Origin: Brevibacillus parabrevis
GTDB taxonomy: Bacteria > Bacillota > Bacilli > Brevibacillales > Brevibacillaceae
Assembly (NCBI RefSeq): GCF_003710905.1
Contig: NZ_RHHV01000019.1
Coordinates: 233,402-297,401 of the forward strand
Length of the DNA: 64,000 nucleotides
Reading direction: 5' to 3'
Part shown: positions 17,101 through 26,600 of the stretch, piece after piece
How the letters are laid out: each line of letters begins with the position of its first letter
Numbering within the stretch: the first letter of the stretch is position 1
Position numbers and translations under genes: made by a program
Notes under the pieces: generated by a model
Databases searched by the model: none
What the model was told of the DNA's origin: nothing
The model's input: only the letters and a program-made list of their open reading frames with translations

Positions 17101-17550
17101 ATGTCCAGTCAGTCTTCCCTTACCGATTTCGAACAGCTCTACATCCAGGTGCAGCGAAGTGTATCCGCCAATTGGCACAAGCGCCTGGACCCGCTCGTAT
17201 CCGCTTCCCAAGCCATGATTTTGCGCATGCTCGACAAAAACGGCCCGCAAAAAGCTTCCACTCTGGCAGAGCAGCTGCGCATTACTCCCGGAGCCGTCAC
17301 CAGTCTTTCCGATAAATTGATCGCCTGTGGCTATGCCAGCCGAAGTCGTGTCAGCCATGACCGTCGGGTGGTCTATCTGGAAATAACCGAGCGAGGCAGC
17401 GAGGTTTTGCAGCAGTACAAAATCGAGCTGAAGCGGACAGTGGCAGATTTGTTTGCTGGATTGTCAGACGAAGATCTGGCGCATCTGAACCGTATCTACC
17501 GCCAAGTTTTGCATAACATCGAAAGCGCAAGAGAGGAGAATCAAGCATGA
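17101..17550 (+). CDS. MarR-family transcriptional regulator
   Basis: 149-residue dimeric winged-helix regulator. The helix-turn-helix (ASTLAEQLRITPGAVTSLSDKL) and the wing (SRSRVSHDRRVVYLEIT, with the conserved DRR) sit at residues 58-102; flanking helices form the dimer interface. GCAGGAGCG precedes the ATG. Its stop overlaps the start of the exporter gene by four bases. By family and context it is a ligand-released repressor of itself and the exporter; the AT-rich inverted repeat at 17031-17056 is the likely operator. The inducing compound is unknown. Confidence 0.93.
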   Translation: MSSQSSLTDFEQLYIQVQRSVSANWHKRLDPLVSASQAMILRMLDKNGPQKASTLAEQLRITPGAVTSLSDKLIACGYASRSRVSHDRRVVYLEITERGSEVLQQYKIELKRTVADLFAGLSDEDLAHLNRIYRQVLHNIESAREENQA

Positions 17551-19193
17551 GTGAGTTAACGGACAAGAAGAAAATTACGATCATGATTGCGATCATTACC
17601 GCCATGTTTTTTTCAGCTATCAACCAAACGATTATCGGTGTCGCCATGCCGCGCATCATCGCCAAGCTGGGCGGGATGGATTACTACTCGTGGGCGATCA
17701 CGATTTACTTGCTGACGTCAACAGTCGCCTCCGTACTGGTCGGAAAGCTGTCGGACATTTATGGACGAAAGCCGTTTTTATTGGCCGGGATTGGACTGTT
17801 TAGCATCGGGGCCTTGCTGTCTGGCTTCTCGGGAACGATTTTTCAATTGATCACCTATCGGGCGATTCAAGGCGCTGGTGCCGGGATTATTATGTCGACC
17901 GCTTTTACCGCCATGGGCGATTTGTACGAACCACGGGAAAGAGCCAAATGGACAGGGGTCATGAGCGCTGTGTTCGGCGTCTCCAGTGTGGCTGGCCCGC
18001 TCTTGGGCGGGTATATCGTCGATCATCTGGACTGGCATTGGGTGTTCTGGATTTTCTTGCCGATTGGCGTGATCGCTTTTACTTTGATCCTGCTTCACTT
18101 CCCGCGCGTGGAAAAACGTCAGGGTGAATCGGTGGACTACTTCGGCTCCCTGTTTTTGACGACGACCATCGTGCCGATGCTGCTTGCTTTTTCCTGGGCA
18201 GGAGACGGCCCGAACAAATACGCCTGGGGCTCCTGGCAAATCATCAGTCTGCTCGCTGTCACCGTCGTCTCTTTGGGCATCTTCCTGTGGACAGAGACAA
18301 AAGTAAAAACGCCCGTCCTGCCGCTTGGCTTGTTTAAAAACAGCGTGTTTACCGTTTCCAACCTGGTCGGCTTCTTCCTGAACGCCGGGATGATGGGTGC
18401 GATCATTTACGTGCCGTTCTTCGTCCAAGGGGTAAAAGGCATCTCGCCAACCATGGCCGGCTACGTCGCCATGCCGATGTCGATTGCCATGCTCGTGACC
18501 TCGGCACTCGCCGGTCAATTGATGACGAAGACAGGCAAGTACAAAAAAATGGCGATCAGCGGACTGCTCGTCATGACAGCCGGGATGGTGCTGATGTACT
18601 TCATGGTGCCAAGCACCCCGATTTATTTGCTCGTCCTGTACATGATCATTCTCGGACTGGGCATGGGGATCGCCATGCCAGTATTCTCCCTGACGGTGCA
18701 AAATGCCGTCGCTCCGAAAGAGCTTGGGGTCGCGACCGCCACTTCCCAACTGTTCCGCAACCTCGGCGGTACGATCGGGATTGCAGTCATGGGCAGCGTC
18801 ATGAGCGCCAGCATGACCACGAAAATGACCCAGCTCTCCGCTGGAATGGGGCAAACAGGCGCGATGCCGAACGATCCGGCCTTGGCCGAGAAGCTGGCGC
18901 TGTTTAGCAATCCGCAAAATCTGCTCGATCAGCCGAAGATCGAAGCAGCTCTGCACAGCTTGTCGCCGGAATCGCAAGCCGCCTTTGTTCACGTGCTGGA
19001 TATGATCCGCGATGCCATGAGCTACGGCATTACCACGACCTTTTTGACAGGAGCAATCGTGGCTGGCTTCGCTGTCGTGATCGCTCTGTTCCTGAAAGAA
19101 ATCCCGCTGCGCGGCCAAAGCCAGAAGCAACCGGAAAAACGCGCAGCTGACAACAGCAGTGAGTGGGACGGCGTTCAGCCTGGAAAAGCTTGA
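17547..19193 (+). CDS. DHA2-family drug/H+ antiporter (EmrB/QacA type)
   Basis: 548-residue membrane exporter with 14 predicted helices. The DHA motif A (GKLSDIYGRKP) follows helix II and motif C (SSVAGPLLGGYIVDHL) lies in helix V; the N-terminus begins directly with a membrane helix. A 60-residue loop between the last two helices is Gln- and Pro-rich. GAGAGGAG precedes the ATG, which overlaps the MarR stop (ATGA). It probably exports small toxic molecules sensed by the MarR protein; the substrate cannot be deduced. A strong terminator follows at once. Confidence 0.93.
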   Translation: MSELTDKKKITIMIAIITAMFFSAINQTIIGVAMPRIIAKLGGMDYYSWAITIYLLTSTVASVLVGKLSDIYGRKPFLLAGIGLFSIGALLSGFSGTIFQLITYRAIQGAGAGIIMSTAFTAMGDLYEPRERAKWTGVMSAVFGVSSVAGPLLGGYIVDHLDWHWVFWIFLPIGVIAFTLILLHFPRVEKRQGESVDYFGSLFLTTTIVPMLLAFSWAGDGPNKYAWGSWQIISLLAVTVVSLGIFLWTETKVKTPVLPLGLFKNSVFTVSNLVGFFLNAGMMGAIIYVPFFVQGVKGISPTMAGYVAMPMSIAMLVTSALAGQLMTKTGKYKKMAISGLLVMTAGMVLMYFMVPSTPIYLLVLYMIILGLGMGIAMPVFSLTVQNAVAPKELGVATATSQLFRNLGGTIGIAVMGSVMSASMTTKMTQLSAGMGQTGAMPNDPALAEKLALFSNPQNLLDQPKIEAALHSLSPESQAAFVHVLDMIRDAMSYGITTTFLTGAIVAGFAVVIALFLKEIPLRGQSQKQPEKRAADNSSEWDGVQPGKA

Positions 19194-19246
19194 TCATTGA
19201 TCATAAACATGGATCATTCGCCGCGTTTTTCGGAAACGGAGACGCC

Positions 19247-19279
19247 AAAAAGACGCCAGTATCGTGCTGGCGTCTTTTT
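19247..19279 (+). terminator. Terminator of the marR-exporter operon
   Basis: AAAAAGACGCCAG / CTGGCGTCTTTTT, perfect 13-base stem with a 7-base loop and T tract. Confidence 0.93.
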
Positions 19280-19284
19280 GCGTT

Positions 19285-19633
19285 GCATCGCGCTCCTCAA
19301 CCACAAGCAGCCAACCCCTCGTCGCACCGCTTGCTCCCTTACAACTCGGCTCGCCCGGTACGAATGGCATGGGCGTAATCCATCCAGCCCTCCGCTTGCT
19401 GCATCGCGCTCCTCAACCACAAGCAGCCAACCCCTCGTCGCACCGCTTGCTCCCTTACAACTCGGCTCGCCCGGTACGAATGGCATGGGCGTAATCCATC
19501 CAGCCCTCCGCTTGCTGCATCGCGCTCCTCAACCACAAGCAACAACCTCTCGTCGCACCGCTTGCTCCCTTACAACTCGGCTCGCCCGGTACGAATGGCA
19601 TGAGCGTAATCCATCCGGCCCGCCGCTTCCGCT
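19285..19633. repeat. 116-bp tandem repeat, three units, covering the 3' end of the phosphoesterase gene
   Basis: Units start at 19285, 19401 and 19517, each opening GCATCGCGCTCCTCAACCAC, period exactly 116 bases. Units 1 and 2 are almost identical; unit 3, which contains the last codons and stop of the phosphoesterase gene (stop at 19570), is more divergent. Units 1 and 2 therefore carry spare copies of the gene's last 17 codons (ending HAIRTGRAEL and the stop) plus its downstream sequence. The nonamer CCGCTTGCT occurs twice in the repeat and lies at the unit junctions, so slippage or recombination there could have made the array. The rest of the 19194-19569 gap holds only the terminator. 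Confidence 0.9.
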
Positions 19634-20316
19634 TTTTGGGCCGCCTGTTCACAGTCGTACGGAAGCAACACCTGCTCCAACTTCCACCCCTCATCCTGCT
19701 GCTGCAAAACGGCGTATTTGGCATGCGGCGTCATCGATTCCATCGAGTGGGGATAGGGCGTCTCCTCAAAATAAGCTGGCAGCCCCACGCTTCCCGGATT
19801 GACGATCCACTTTCCATCCGGCAGCCACATGGACCGCTGCACATGCGTATGCCCGCAAACGATGATCTTTTGCGGCACAGCAGCAAGCTCAATCATTAAC
19901 TCAGTCACGCTTTTGTCGTCAGTCCCGTACGGCGCCACCCTTTCCATCAAGTAGGCATCGTCGGCAAAAGGCGTTCCGTGGCAAAACAGTGCATCCTCGT
20001 ACACATATGACTTTTGGAAGGTCCGCAGCCAATCCAGCACCTCCTGACCAAGCAGCGGCTTCACATACTCATAGGTGGGAGATTCGAAATGATCCTGCAA
20101 CAAATACCGATCGCAATTGCCCATGATGGAAACGATTGAAGGGCGGTTCATCAAAAGCTGTGCCGTTTCGACCGGAGCAATCGGGCCGAACAGCGTGTCC
20201 CCCAGATTCACGATAGCTTGAATCCCCCGTGAATCGATGTCCTGGAGTACAGCTTCGAGCGCATAAACGTTGCTATGTATGTCAGAGATAACGGCTATGG
20301 AATGATTGTGCTTCAA
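19570..20316 (-). CDS. Metallophosphoesterase (YfcE/DHH-unrelated calcineurin type)
   Basis: 248-residue cytoplasmic phosphodiesterase of the calcineurin-like superfamily. All metal ligands are visible in order: DIHSN (residues 11-15), GDTLFGP, GNCD, CHGTP, GHTHVQ and NPGSVG. ATG 20316 opens the first beta strand. The C-terminal tail beyond the core fold, AGRMDYAHAIRTGRAEL, lies inside the third unit of a 116-bp tandem repeat, so the present stop may not be the ancestral one. Substrates of this family range from cyclic nucleotides to phosphoesters; nothing nearby narrows it. Confidence 0.88.
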   Translation of the reverse strand: MKHNHSIAVISDIHSNVYALEAVLQDIDSRGIQAIVNLGDTLFGPIAPVETAQLLMNRPSIVSIMGNCDRYLLQDHFESPTYEYVKPLLGQEVLDWLRTFQKSYVYEDALFCHGTPFADDAYLMERVAPYGTDDKSVTELMIELAAVPQKIIVCGHTHVQRSMWLPDGKWIVNPGSVGLPAYFEETPYPHSMESMTPHAKYAVLQQQDEGWKLEQVLLPYDCEQAAQKAEAAGRMDYAHAIRTGRAEL

Positions 20317-20448
20317 GACAGATCGCTCCTTCTCACATAGTGCTTATCATCCATCATACCGCTCCACACCTGGATGCTCCAGCAAAATGAAGAGAACAGC
20401 CGGGTATTCAAACTTTCTGTAAATAGTATGTCACTTTCGTTAAATAGA

Positions 20449-20476
20449 TTGATTAAATTCCGAAATTAGCTAATAT
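20449..20476 (+). promoter_or_regulatory. Probable promoter of psiE
   Basis: TTGATT (20449-20454), 16-base spacer, TAATAT (20471-20476), in an AT-rich stretch 62 bases upstream of the psiE start. Confidence 0.55.
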
Positions 20477-20537
20477 TAGTATAACACATTTAAAGAACCT
20501 GGCTCGGACGAACCTTTTGCAACAGGAGGCTGCTGTC

Positions 20538-20954
20538 ATGAACTATGTCAAATCGGTACTCAAGCAATTCTCGATTCCGTCTTTGCTTCAGTTGATTTTG
20601 AACATCTCTCTGATTGTTTTGGCCGTCATCCTCTGCGTCCTGCTCGTCAAGGAATTGATCCACTTTGGCAAAATGATGCTTTCTGCCGATTCGACCTTGA
20701 ATGAATTTCTGGAAGCCATCATCGCCTTTTTTCTCTACTTCGAATTTATCGCCATGATCGTGAAGTATTTTCGCGAAAACTATCATTTTCCCCTGCGCTA
20801 CTTTTTGTACATCGGCATCACGGCGATGGTTCGCCTGATCATCGTCGATCACCACAATCCGCTCAACACACTGATTTACTCCGGCGTGATTCTGATTTTG
20901 ATTGTCAGCTATTACATCATCAACAAAACTCCGGTCGAGCGGCCAGGGAAGTAA
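20538..20954 (+). CDS. psiE: PsiE-family membrane protein
   Basis: 138-residue inner-membrane protein with four membrane helices, the usual size for PsiE, named for phosphate-starvation induction in Escherichia coli but of unknown biochemical role. Family features seen: AIIAFFLYFEFIAMIVKYFRENYHFPLRYFLYIGITAMVR-type core split over helices II and III, and a histidine/aspartate patch (IVDHHNP) before helix IV. ATG 20538 follows AGGAGG at 8 bases; an ATG seven codons upstream does not fit that site. Monocistronic between its own promoter and terminator. Confidence 0.9.
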   Translation: MNYVKSVLKQFSIPSLLQLILNISLIVLAVILCVLLVKELIHFGKMMLSADSTLNEFLEAIIAFFLYFEFIAMIVKYFRENYHFPLRYFLYIGITAMVRLIIVDHHNPLNTLIYSGVILILIVSYYIINKTPVERPGK

Positions 20955-20977
20955 ATAACGCATCATGCCTGCAAATC

Positions 20978-21018
20978 GGGGATGTCTTTTTCACGGAAAA
21001 GGCATCCTCTTTTTTCTT
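20978..21018 (+). terminator. Terminator of psiE
   Basis: GGATGTCTTTT / GAAAAGGCATCC stem with a short loop, followed by a long T-rich run. Confidence 0.8.
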
Positions 21019-21077
21019 TTTCAAAAAAAGTTTGAGAGGGGGCACTGCTGCTGATCGTCTATAGTAATGTAAGCAAG

Positions 21078-21117
21078 CAAAACGGTCATGAACGTTTTGC
21101 CAAGTGCTGCGCAGCAC
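21078..21117 (+). other. Two inverted repeats in the leader of the sigma-factor gene
   Basis: CAAAACG-n8-CGTTTTG (21078-21099) is followed by the perfect palindrome GTGCTGCGCAGCAC (21104-21117), 9 bases before the AAGGAGG ribosome-binding site. A CGTC motif at 21056-21059, typical of ECF sigma -10 boxes, lies just upstream, but no AAC-type -35 is obvious. The hairpins may affect translation or bind a regulator; role is inference. Confidence 0.4.
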
Positions 21118-21140
21118 CTTTTTGCAAGGAGGATTGCATC

Positions 21141-21698
21141 ATGCAGGACGATCGGGAGGTCATTGCGGAGGTTCTTGCAGGCAATAAAGAAGCTTATGCT
21201 CTGATCGTCAACAAATACAAAGGAAAAATCGCATCGATACTCCGGCGAAACTTGAGCCCTTCCCTTGAAGTTGAAGATATTGTCCAGGAAGTATTTATCA
21301 AGGCGTACTACAGCTTGCCCGACTATCGCCCGGGCCACTCGTTCCCGGCCTGGTTGTACCGGATTGCCATCAACCGGGGAATTGACGAGTTGCGCAAACG
21401 AAAGCGCACGCCTGCCGTAACGGAAATGAACATGGAGCTACAGGACGAATGCCCTGTCCCGCTGGAAGAGTATTTGGCAAAAGAAGAACGCCACACTTTA
21501 TGGCAGCAACTGAAGAGACTGGATCAGTCGTACAGGACGATCCTTGATTTGCACTATCTCCAGCACCTCAGCTACAAGGAAATCGGCAGCAAGCTGTCGT
21601 TATCGCCAGATGCCGTACGAATGCGCTTGTCCTACGCCCGCAAAAAGCTGCGGGAACAGCTTGAAAAGCAGGAGAAAAAAGGGGGTGCCCCGCTGTGA
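21141..21698 (+). CDS. ECF-type RNA polymerase sigma factor
   Basis: 185-residue extracytoplasmic-function sigma factor. Region 2 runs from about residue 20 to 90 (EDIVQEVFIKAYYSLPDYR, then FPAWLYRIAINRGIDELRKRKR), region 4 from about 120 to 175 (YLQHLSYKEIGSKLSLSPDAVRMRLS); nothing lies between, as expected for this class. AAGGAGG precedes the ATG. Its stop overlaps the anti-sigma start by four bases (GTGA). It resembles SigW/SigM-size factors of bacilli but I cannot assign it to one. Probably held by the neighbour until an envelope signal arrives. Confidence 0.95.
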   Translation: MQDDREVIAEVLAGNKEAYALIVNKYKGKIASILRRNLSPSLEVEDIVQEVFIKAYYSLPDYRPGHSFPAWLYRIAINRGIDELRKRKRTPAVTEMNMELQDECPVPLEEYLAKEERHTLWQQLKRLDQSYRTILDLHYLQHLSYKEIGSKLSLSPDAVRMRLSYARKKLREQLEKQEKKGGAPL

Positions 21699-23449
21699 AT
21701 TGCCTTTCGCCGCAAGAACTGGAAGCTTATCTGGACGACCGTTTAGCGCAAACAGACAGACAAAAGTGGGAGCAGCATCTCGATCATTGCCCCCGCTGCC
21801 AGCAACAGCTTGAAGCGTACATCGACTGTCTCGCCCAAGCGAATGAACCATGGGCTGAAACAATCAGTGCGGACCTGGAGCAAAAAGTCATCCAGTCACT
21901 CTCGCCGCATCCTGTGAGCATTTTAAGCCGCACTGCCGATGCCCGTGCAGCTACACCCGCTCGCCAGAAAAAAAGGAGTATGACTATCATGAAAAATGTA
22001 TCCATTGCCGCTGCGGCATTAGCGCTTGTCGTTTCAGGAGGAATGCTCGTTTCTCCTACTTTTTCCAGCTATGTCAATGCTGCCTTTGCAAGCAAGCCGC
22101 TAAACAATCAAGCTCCCGCGCTTGCTGTCTCCAAAACCATCCTGGGTCAATTTGGCGACGACGGAATACGCCAGGCAGTCCAAAACGGATTCACGCAATT
22201 CCCGCAGGCACAAGTGACTGATCAAGGAATCACTTTTGCCGTTCAAGAGGTAATCGCAGACCCGCTTCGCATTCAACTGGCAGCCTCCATCACCGATCAA
22301 GCGGGAAAACCGCTGGAAGTATTCTGGCAGGATATGTATCAGCAAGGAGCAAAAAAACCCGTCGTGACGTTGAAAGACAAACAAGGAAACATTTTGCAGC
22401 CTGCTGATCTCGCTGAGGCAGGACGCTGGGAAAACCCGAACGACGAGTGGAAAAGCCAGCGAAACATGGCTGGACAACTTTTCCTGGAGCGCGAGCTGAA
22501 AACGTATTTCCCGGATGCAAGCAAGATTCCTGACGAACTTGTTGTCGAGTTCTCCATCCAGCAAATGGACGTGACAAAAGGAAACTGGAAGCTGTCCATT
22601 CCCGTGAATATGCAAAAGGCAAAAGCGGCGACGCGCTCACAGGCGATTCACAAAAGCTACACGACGCCGCAAGGAATTACTTTTACGTTGCAAGAGATGA
22701 CGTTTGCCCCAACAGGGATCGAGCTGGTCATTGACCGGAGCGCAAACACCGACAAATCGGCCAGCTACAGCTACGAGCTTGTGGATGATCGCGGCACTGT
22801 TATTGCCGCTCGCGATCCCCAGATGTTTACCGCGAGAGTGAACCAGTCACAAAACGACATTCGTTCCATGTCAGACGTCCCGTTCCAGTCGATTGAGGGG
22901 GGTTACCGAAACTTCCACTACTTCCAGCCAATCGATCCCAAAACGAAGCTGTCTTTCAAGCTAGGCTCCGTCTACACGGAGGAACCGACTGATTTTCGCG
23001 TCAAAATCGACCTGGGACAACTCGAACAACAGCCTGTGCTCGCCGCGGATCACGAAGACCGCTTCACCTTCAAAAAATTTGTGAAGGACCCTGATCGAGC
23101 CGTTGATGTGGAAGGATACGACGATGGCGCATACAAGGTAAACCCGGATGGCACTACAACGAAAATAGAAGGGCACCATATCGCCTATGACATCACGCTA
23201 GGCAAAAATACCGCGCCGCTCTTAACAGCTCCTGCGTATTGGACAATCACAGATGAAACCGGAAAAGAGCATGACACAGACTTCTACACCGACAAATCCG
23301 AACTCGTAAACGGCCTGGCGCATTTTGCTGGAACGATGCTGGTGAAGGACAGCGAACCACTTCCGAAAGAGCTGATCATTACTTCAACGAAGCGCATGGT
23401 CAAACATGACGATGCTGAATGGCAAGTGCGGATTTTGAATGGCAAGTAA
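21695..23449 (+). CDS. Membrane anti-sigma factor with large extracytoplasmic DUF4179-like domain
   Basis: 584-residue anti-sigma factor. The cytoplasmic N-terminus holds a zinc-binding HLDHCPRC motif (H-x3-C-x2-C, ZAS domain). After a charged linker (residues 65-105) comes one membrane helix (VSIAAAALALVVSGGMLV) and about 450 outside residues that look like DUF4179 plus a second beta-rich DUF5643-like module. The GTG start overlaps the sigma gene stop, so both are made together. The large outside part suggests direct sensing of an envelope ligand or stress and possibly regulated proteolysis. Length is well above that of simple ZAS anti-sigmas (about 90-250). Confidence 0.88.
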   Translation: MNCLSPQELEAYLDDRLAQTDRQKWEQHLDHCPRCQQQLEAYIDCLAQANEPWAETISADLEQKVIQSLSPHPVSILSRTADARAATPARQKKRSMTIMKNVSIAAAALALVVSGGMLVSPTFSSYVNAAFASKPLNNQAPALAVSKTILGQFGDDGIRQAVQNGFTQFPQAQVTDQGITFAVQEVIADPLRIQLAASITDQAGKPLEVFWQDMYQQGAKKPVVTLKDKQGNILQPADLAEAGRWENPNDEWKSQRNMAGQLFLERELKTYFPDASKIPDELVVEFSIQQMDVTKGNWKLSIPVNMQKAKAATRSQAIHKSYTTPQGITFTLQEMTFAPTGIELVIDRSANTDKSASYSYELVDDRGTVIAARDPQMFTARVNQSQNDIRSMSDVPFQSIEGGYRNFHYFQPIDPKTKLSFKLGSVYTEEPTDFRVKIDLGQLEQQPVLAADHEDRFTFKKFVKDPDRAVDVEGYDDGAYKVNPDGTTTKIEGHHIAYDITLGKNTAPLLTAPAYWTITDETGKEHDTDFYTDKSELVNGLAHFAGTMLVKDSEPLPKELIITSTKRMVKHDDAEWQVRILNGK

Positions 23450-23464
23450 GTAAACATTCATACG

Positions 23465-23501
23465 AAAAAGGCTGGCAGTTCAGCGGACTGTCAGCCTTTT
23501 T
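23465..23501 (+). terminator. Terminator of the sigma/anti-sigma operon
   Basis: AAAAAGGCTGGCAGT / ACTGTCAGCCTTTTT stem with a 7-base loop and T tract. Confidence 0.92.
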
Positions 23502-23610
23502 CTATGGAAGTGTCCCGGCGTTGTTCATGAAAGTGGCTGCGGGCACTTACGGTCTTTTGATTGAAAGAAATTTGCGATGAAAAGCGATGCAGAATGCCTT
23601 CTTTTTATGC

Positions 23611-26600
23611 CTATTTGACTTGATCGCGGATCACAAACGACACCGTCGTCCCTTCCCCCGGCTTGCTCTGGATGGACAAGCCTTTGCCGTACATTTGCGT
23701 CAGTCTGCGGTGCGTATTGGACACGCCGATTCCGCCTTTTTCCTTCGTGGCGAGGTCCAGGATTCGCTCCACGATTTCCTTGTTCATTCCGACACCGTCG
23801 TCCTGCACTTCAAACCGGGTAGCGTCTTCCTGCCGCACGATCCGTATCCGCAAGGTTCCGCCCTCGATCTGGCTCAAAAGGCCGTGGTTGACGGCGTTTT
23901 CGACCAACGGCTGGATGGTGAGCGGCGGGATGAGCACGGTTTCGCAGCCAGAGTCGACCTCCCACTCGATGGACAAGCGCTCGCCGAACCGCTCCTTTTC
24001 GATGTACAAGTACGACTCGACCAGTTCCAGCTCGTGGGAGAGCGGCACCCGTTCGCCTGTGTTCAAGAAGTCGAAGCTGATCCGCAAAAACGAAGTAAAC
24101 GCGTCTCCGAGATTGCGCATCTTTTCTGTATCGATGTCACTCAAAGCCAAAATGGAGCTGAGTGTGTTAAACAAAAAATGAGGGTGGATTTGCGCCTGCA
24201 AATACGCTGCCTCCATGCGCAAGCGCTCATCGACAGTTTGTTTCAGCGTCGTCAGCGACCAGACCCGGTATTTCAGCTCCATGCCGTCGACAGGTTTGCA
24301 AATATAATCGTTGGCCCCGGCCAAATATCCGGTGTATATGTCTTCCGGCTGGCTTCGCGCGGTCAAAAGCAAGATCGGCAGTTCAGACAGCGTGAAGTGC
24401 TCCCGGATTTTCTGTGTCAGCTCATAGCCTGACATATGCGGCATCATGACATCCATAATGATCAAGTCCCACTGCTTTGCGAAAAGCAGATCAAGCGCGT
24501 CTCTCGCTGACGTGCACGTCGTAATCTGATACGGCGACAAAATTCGCTCCAGCACTTTGAGATTGACCGGATCGTCATCCACAGCCAAAATGTTGGCACC
24601 TCGTTCGGCAAATGAACAGGCCGCCGTGTGCAGGGAAGACCAGGAAGGGTGAAACTCGTTGCGCACGGACTTGGTTAATACAGGCACCTGGTACGCCTTT
24701 TCGCCCGAACGCTCCCGCTCCCGGTTGTTCTCCACGCTTGCCATGCTTTCCGGCTCTGCCACCACCGGAAGTAGAAAGCTGAAATGCGAGCCTTTGCCCG
24801 GCTCGGAATGCACATGCAGCTTGCTGTCGTGCAATTCTACTAGCTGTGCGCAAATGGCAAGCCCCAGGCCAATTCCTCCGCCGTTGTTCACTCTTTGGCC
24901 ACCTTGCTCATACGGCTTGAATATTCGCGCCTGCGTCTCCTCATCCATTCCGATTCCCGTGTCCGACACGCGAATTTCCACCTGATTGCCTACTGCCTCG
25001 GCAAAAACGGTGATCGCTCCTTGTTCCGTAAACTTCAAGGCGTTGTGAATCAGGTTGAACAAGATTTGCACGAGACGCTTTTCATCTGCGAGAATCGGCG
25101 GCGTCGAATCGGGAACTTCCATCTGCAACTGGATTGGCCTGCCCTCGGCCATATAGGCAAGCATGCTGATCACACCGGAAGTGACCGCCTGAATGCGCAG
25201 CGGCTTTTTGTCCAGCACAATATGCTTGTCCTGCAAGCGGACAACATCCAGCAAATCGTCCAGCAGGTGGGACATTCTGCGGCTGATCGTGATGAGCAGC
25301 TCCATGTCTTGTGTGCTGCGGCTGCCCATGACGTGTCTTTCGCTCATGACGACCGTCTCCGCAATATTCATGATGCCGTGCAAAGGCGTTCGCAGCTCGT
25401 GAGATGTATGCGCGAGAAACTGGTCTTTTTGCTTGTCGGCTTTCTTCAATTGCTCGGTCAGCATCGCCCGCTCTTCGGCATGGCGGAAATACCCTCTGAA
25501 CCAGTACGCCGAGAAGCTGACGAGAGCGGCGATCAGGTCAACAGGATAATAGACGTTTTTCATGTCGATCAGCTGATACTGCTGCAACACGCCCCAAATC
25601 ACGTTGGAATACACACTGACAGCGGCGATGAGCAAAAACATCGCATCCTGCTGACTGCGCATCAGCATGCGGACAATGATAAAAGCAAAAAGCAGCAACG
25701 GCCCTAAATAATACAAGGAAAGCAGCTTGGAAGAAAGGTACACCCACTCGGACGATGCCAGCAAAAGGAACAGCGAGTACAGGCTGAGCAAGAACAGGTA
25801 AACCCGGAACAGCCTGGAGGTTGTCTCTCCTCCCGCATTGGACAGTCTTCTCACCAGCAAGATCATGAGCAAAGGCTGCCAGATGTAAGACAGCAGTTCG
25901 ATTTTGAGCGCCCACGCGTACGGAATCGGGAACCAGAGCAGCATCAGGTTGTCGTAGTCAATCACTGTCTTGATCGCGACGCAAAACAACAATAGTAAGA
26001 AGAATAAAAATTCCTTTTGGCGCGGCTTGAAGACAAACAGGATACCCGCGTACAACCCGTGCAGCAGCAAAATCAAAAAGGTCGCCATTTGCAGGCCAAT
26101 CGAATACCACCGTTCCGTATCAACCGCCGCCTGCGAGCCGAAGTAAATGTCTTTGATGATTCCTCCGTTGTGCGGCCGCTGAAAATTGGCGCTCTGGATC
26201 AGCAGTTCAATGACCTTGGCGTCTCCTGCCGTATACGTGGCTGTGTAGGAAGCCTTCCACGGCTTGGTCGTCTCTGCTGTTGTTGCAGGCACGCCAAGTC
26301 CACCGATATGCTCTCCGTTAATCTCAATACGGGAAGCTGCCTCGATTTCCTGAATCCAGAACGTATACGGTTGCTCCAACTGCTGATCGACCAAAATCCG
26401 CAGCCGATACGTTCCATAGCCGTACGAATCAGCAGCATTCGGAAAAGCGCTGCTCCAGTCACCGGGTACTTGAACGTATTGCCGCTCCCTTTCCGGCACT
26501 TGCTTCAAATCTTTTTGGCTCAGAAAAGCATTCGGGTAAAACTCCCACTGCCCTTTTAACGAAATGGAAGGAGAACGCTCAAAGTCCCATCCACGCATGT

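Noticed and set aside
17778..19130. 450-codon minus-strand frame opposite the DHA2 exporter
   Set aside because: His/Gln/Asp-rich shadow with no start site; the plus strand encodes a 14-helix transporter.
19285..19633. CRISPR array or insertion sequence
   Set aside because: The 116-bp units are direct tandem copies with no spacers, no terminal inverted repeats and no transposase.
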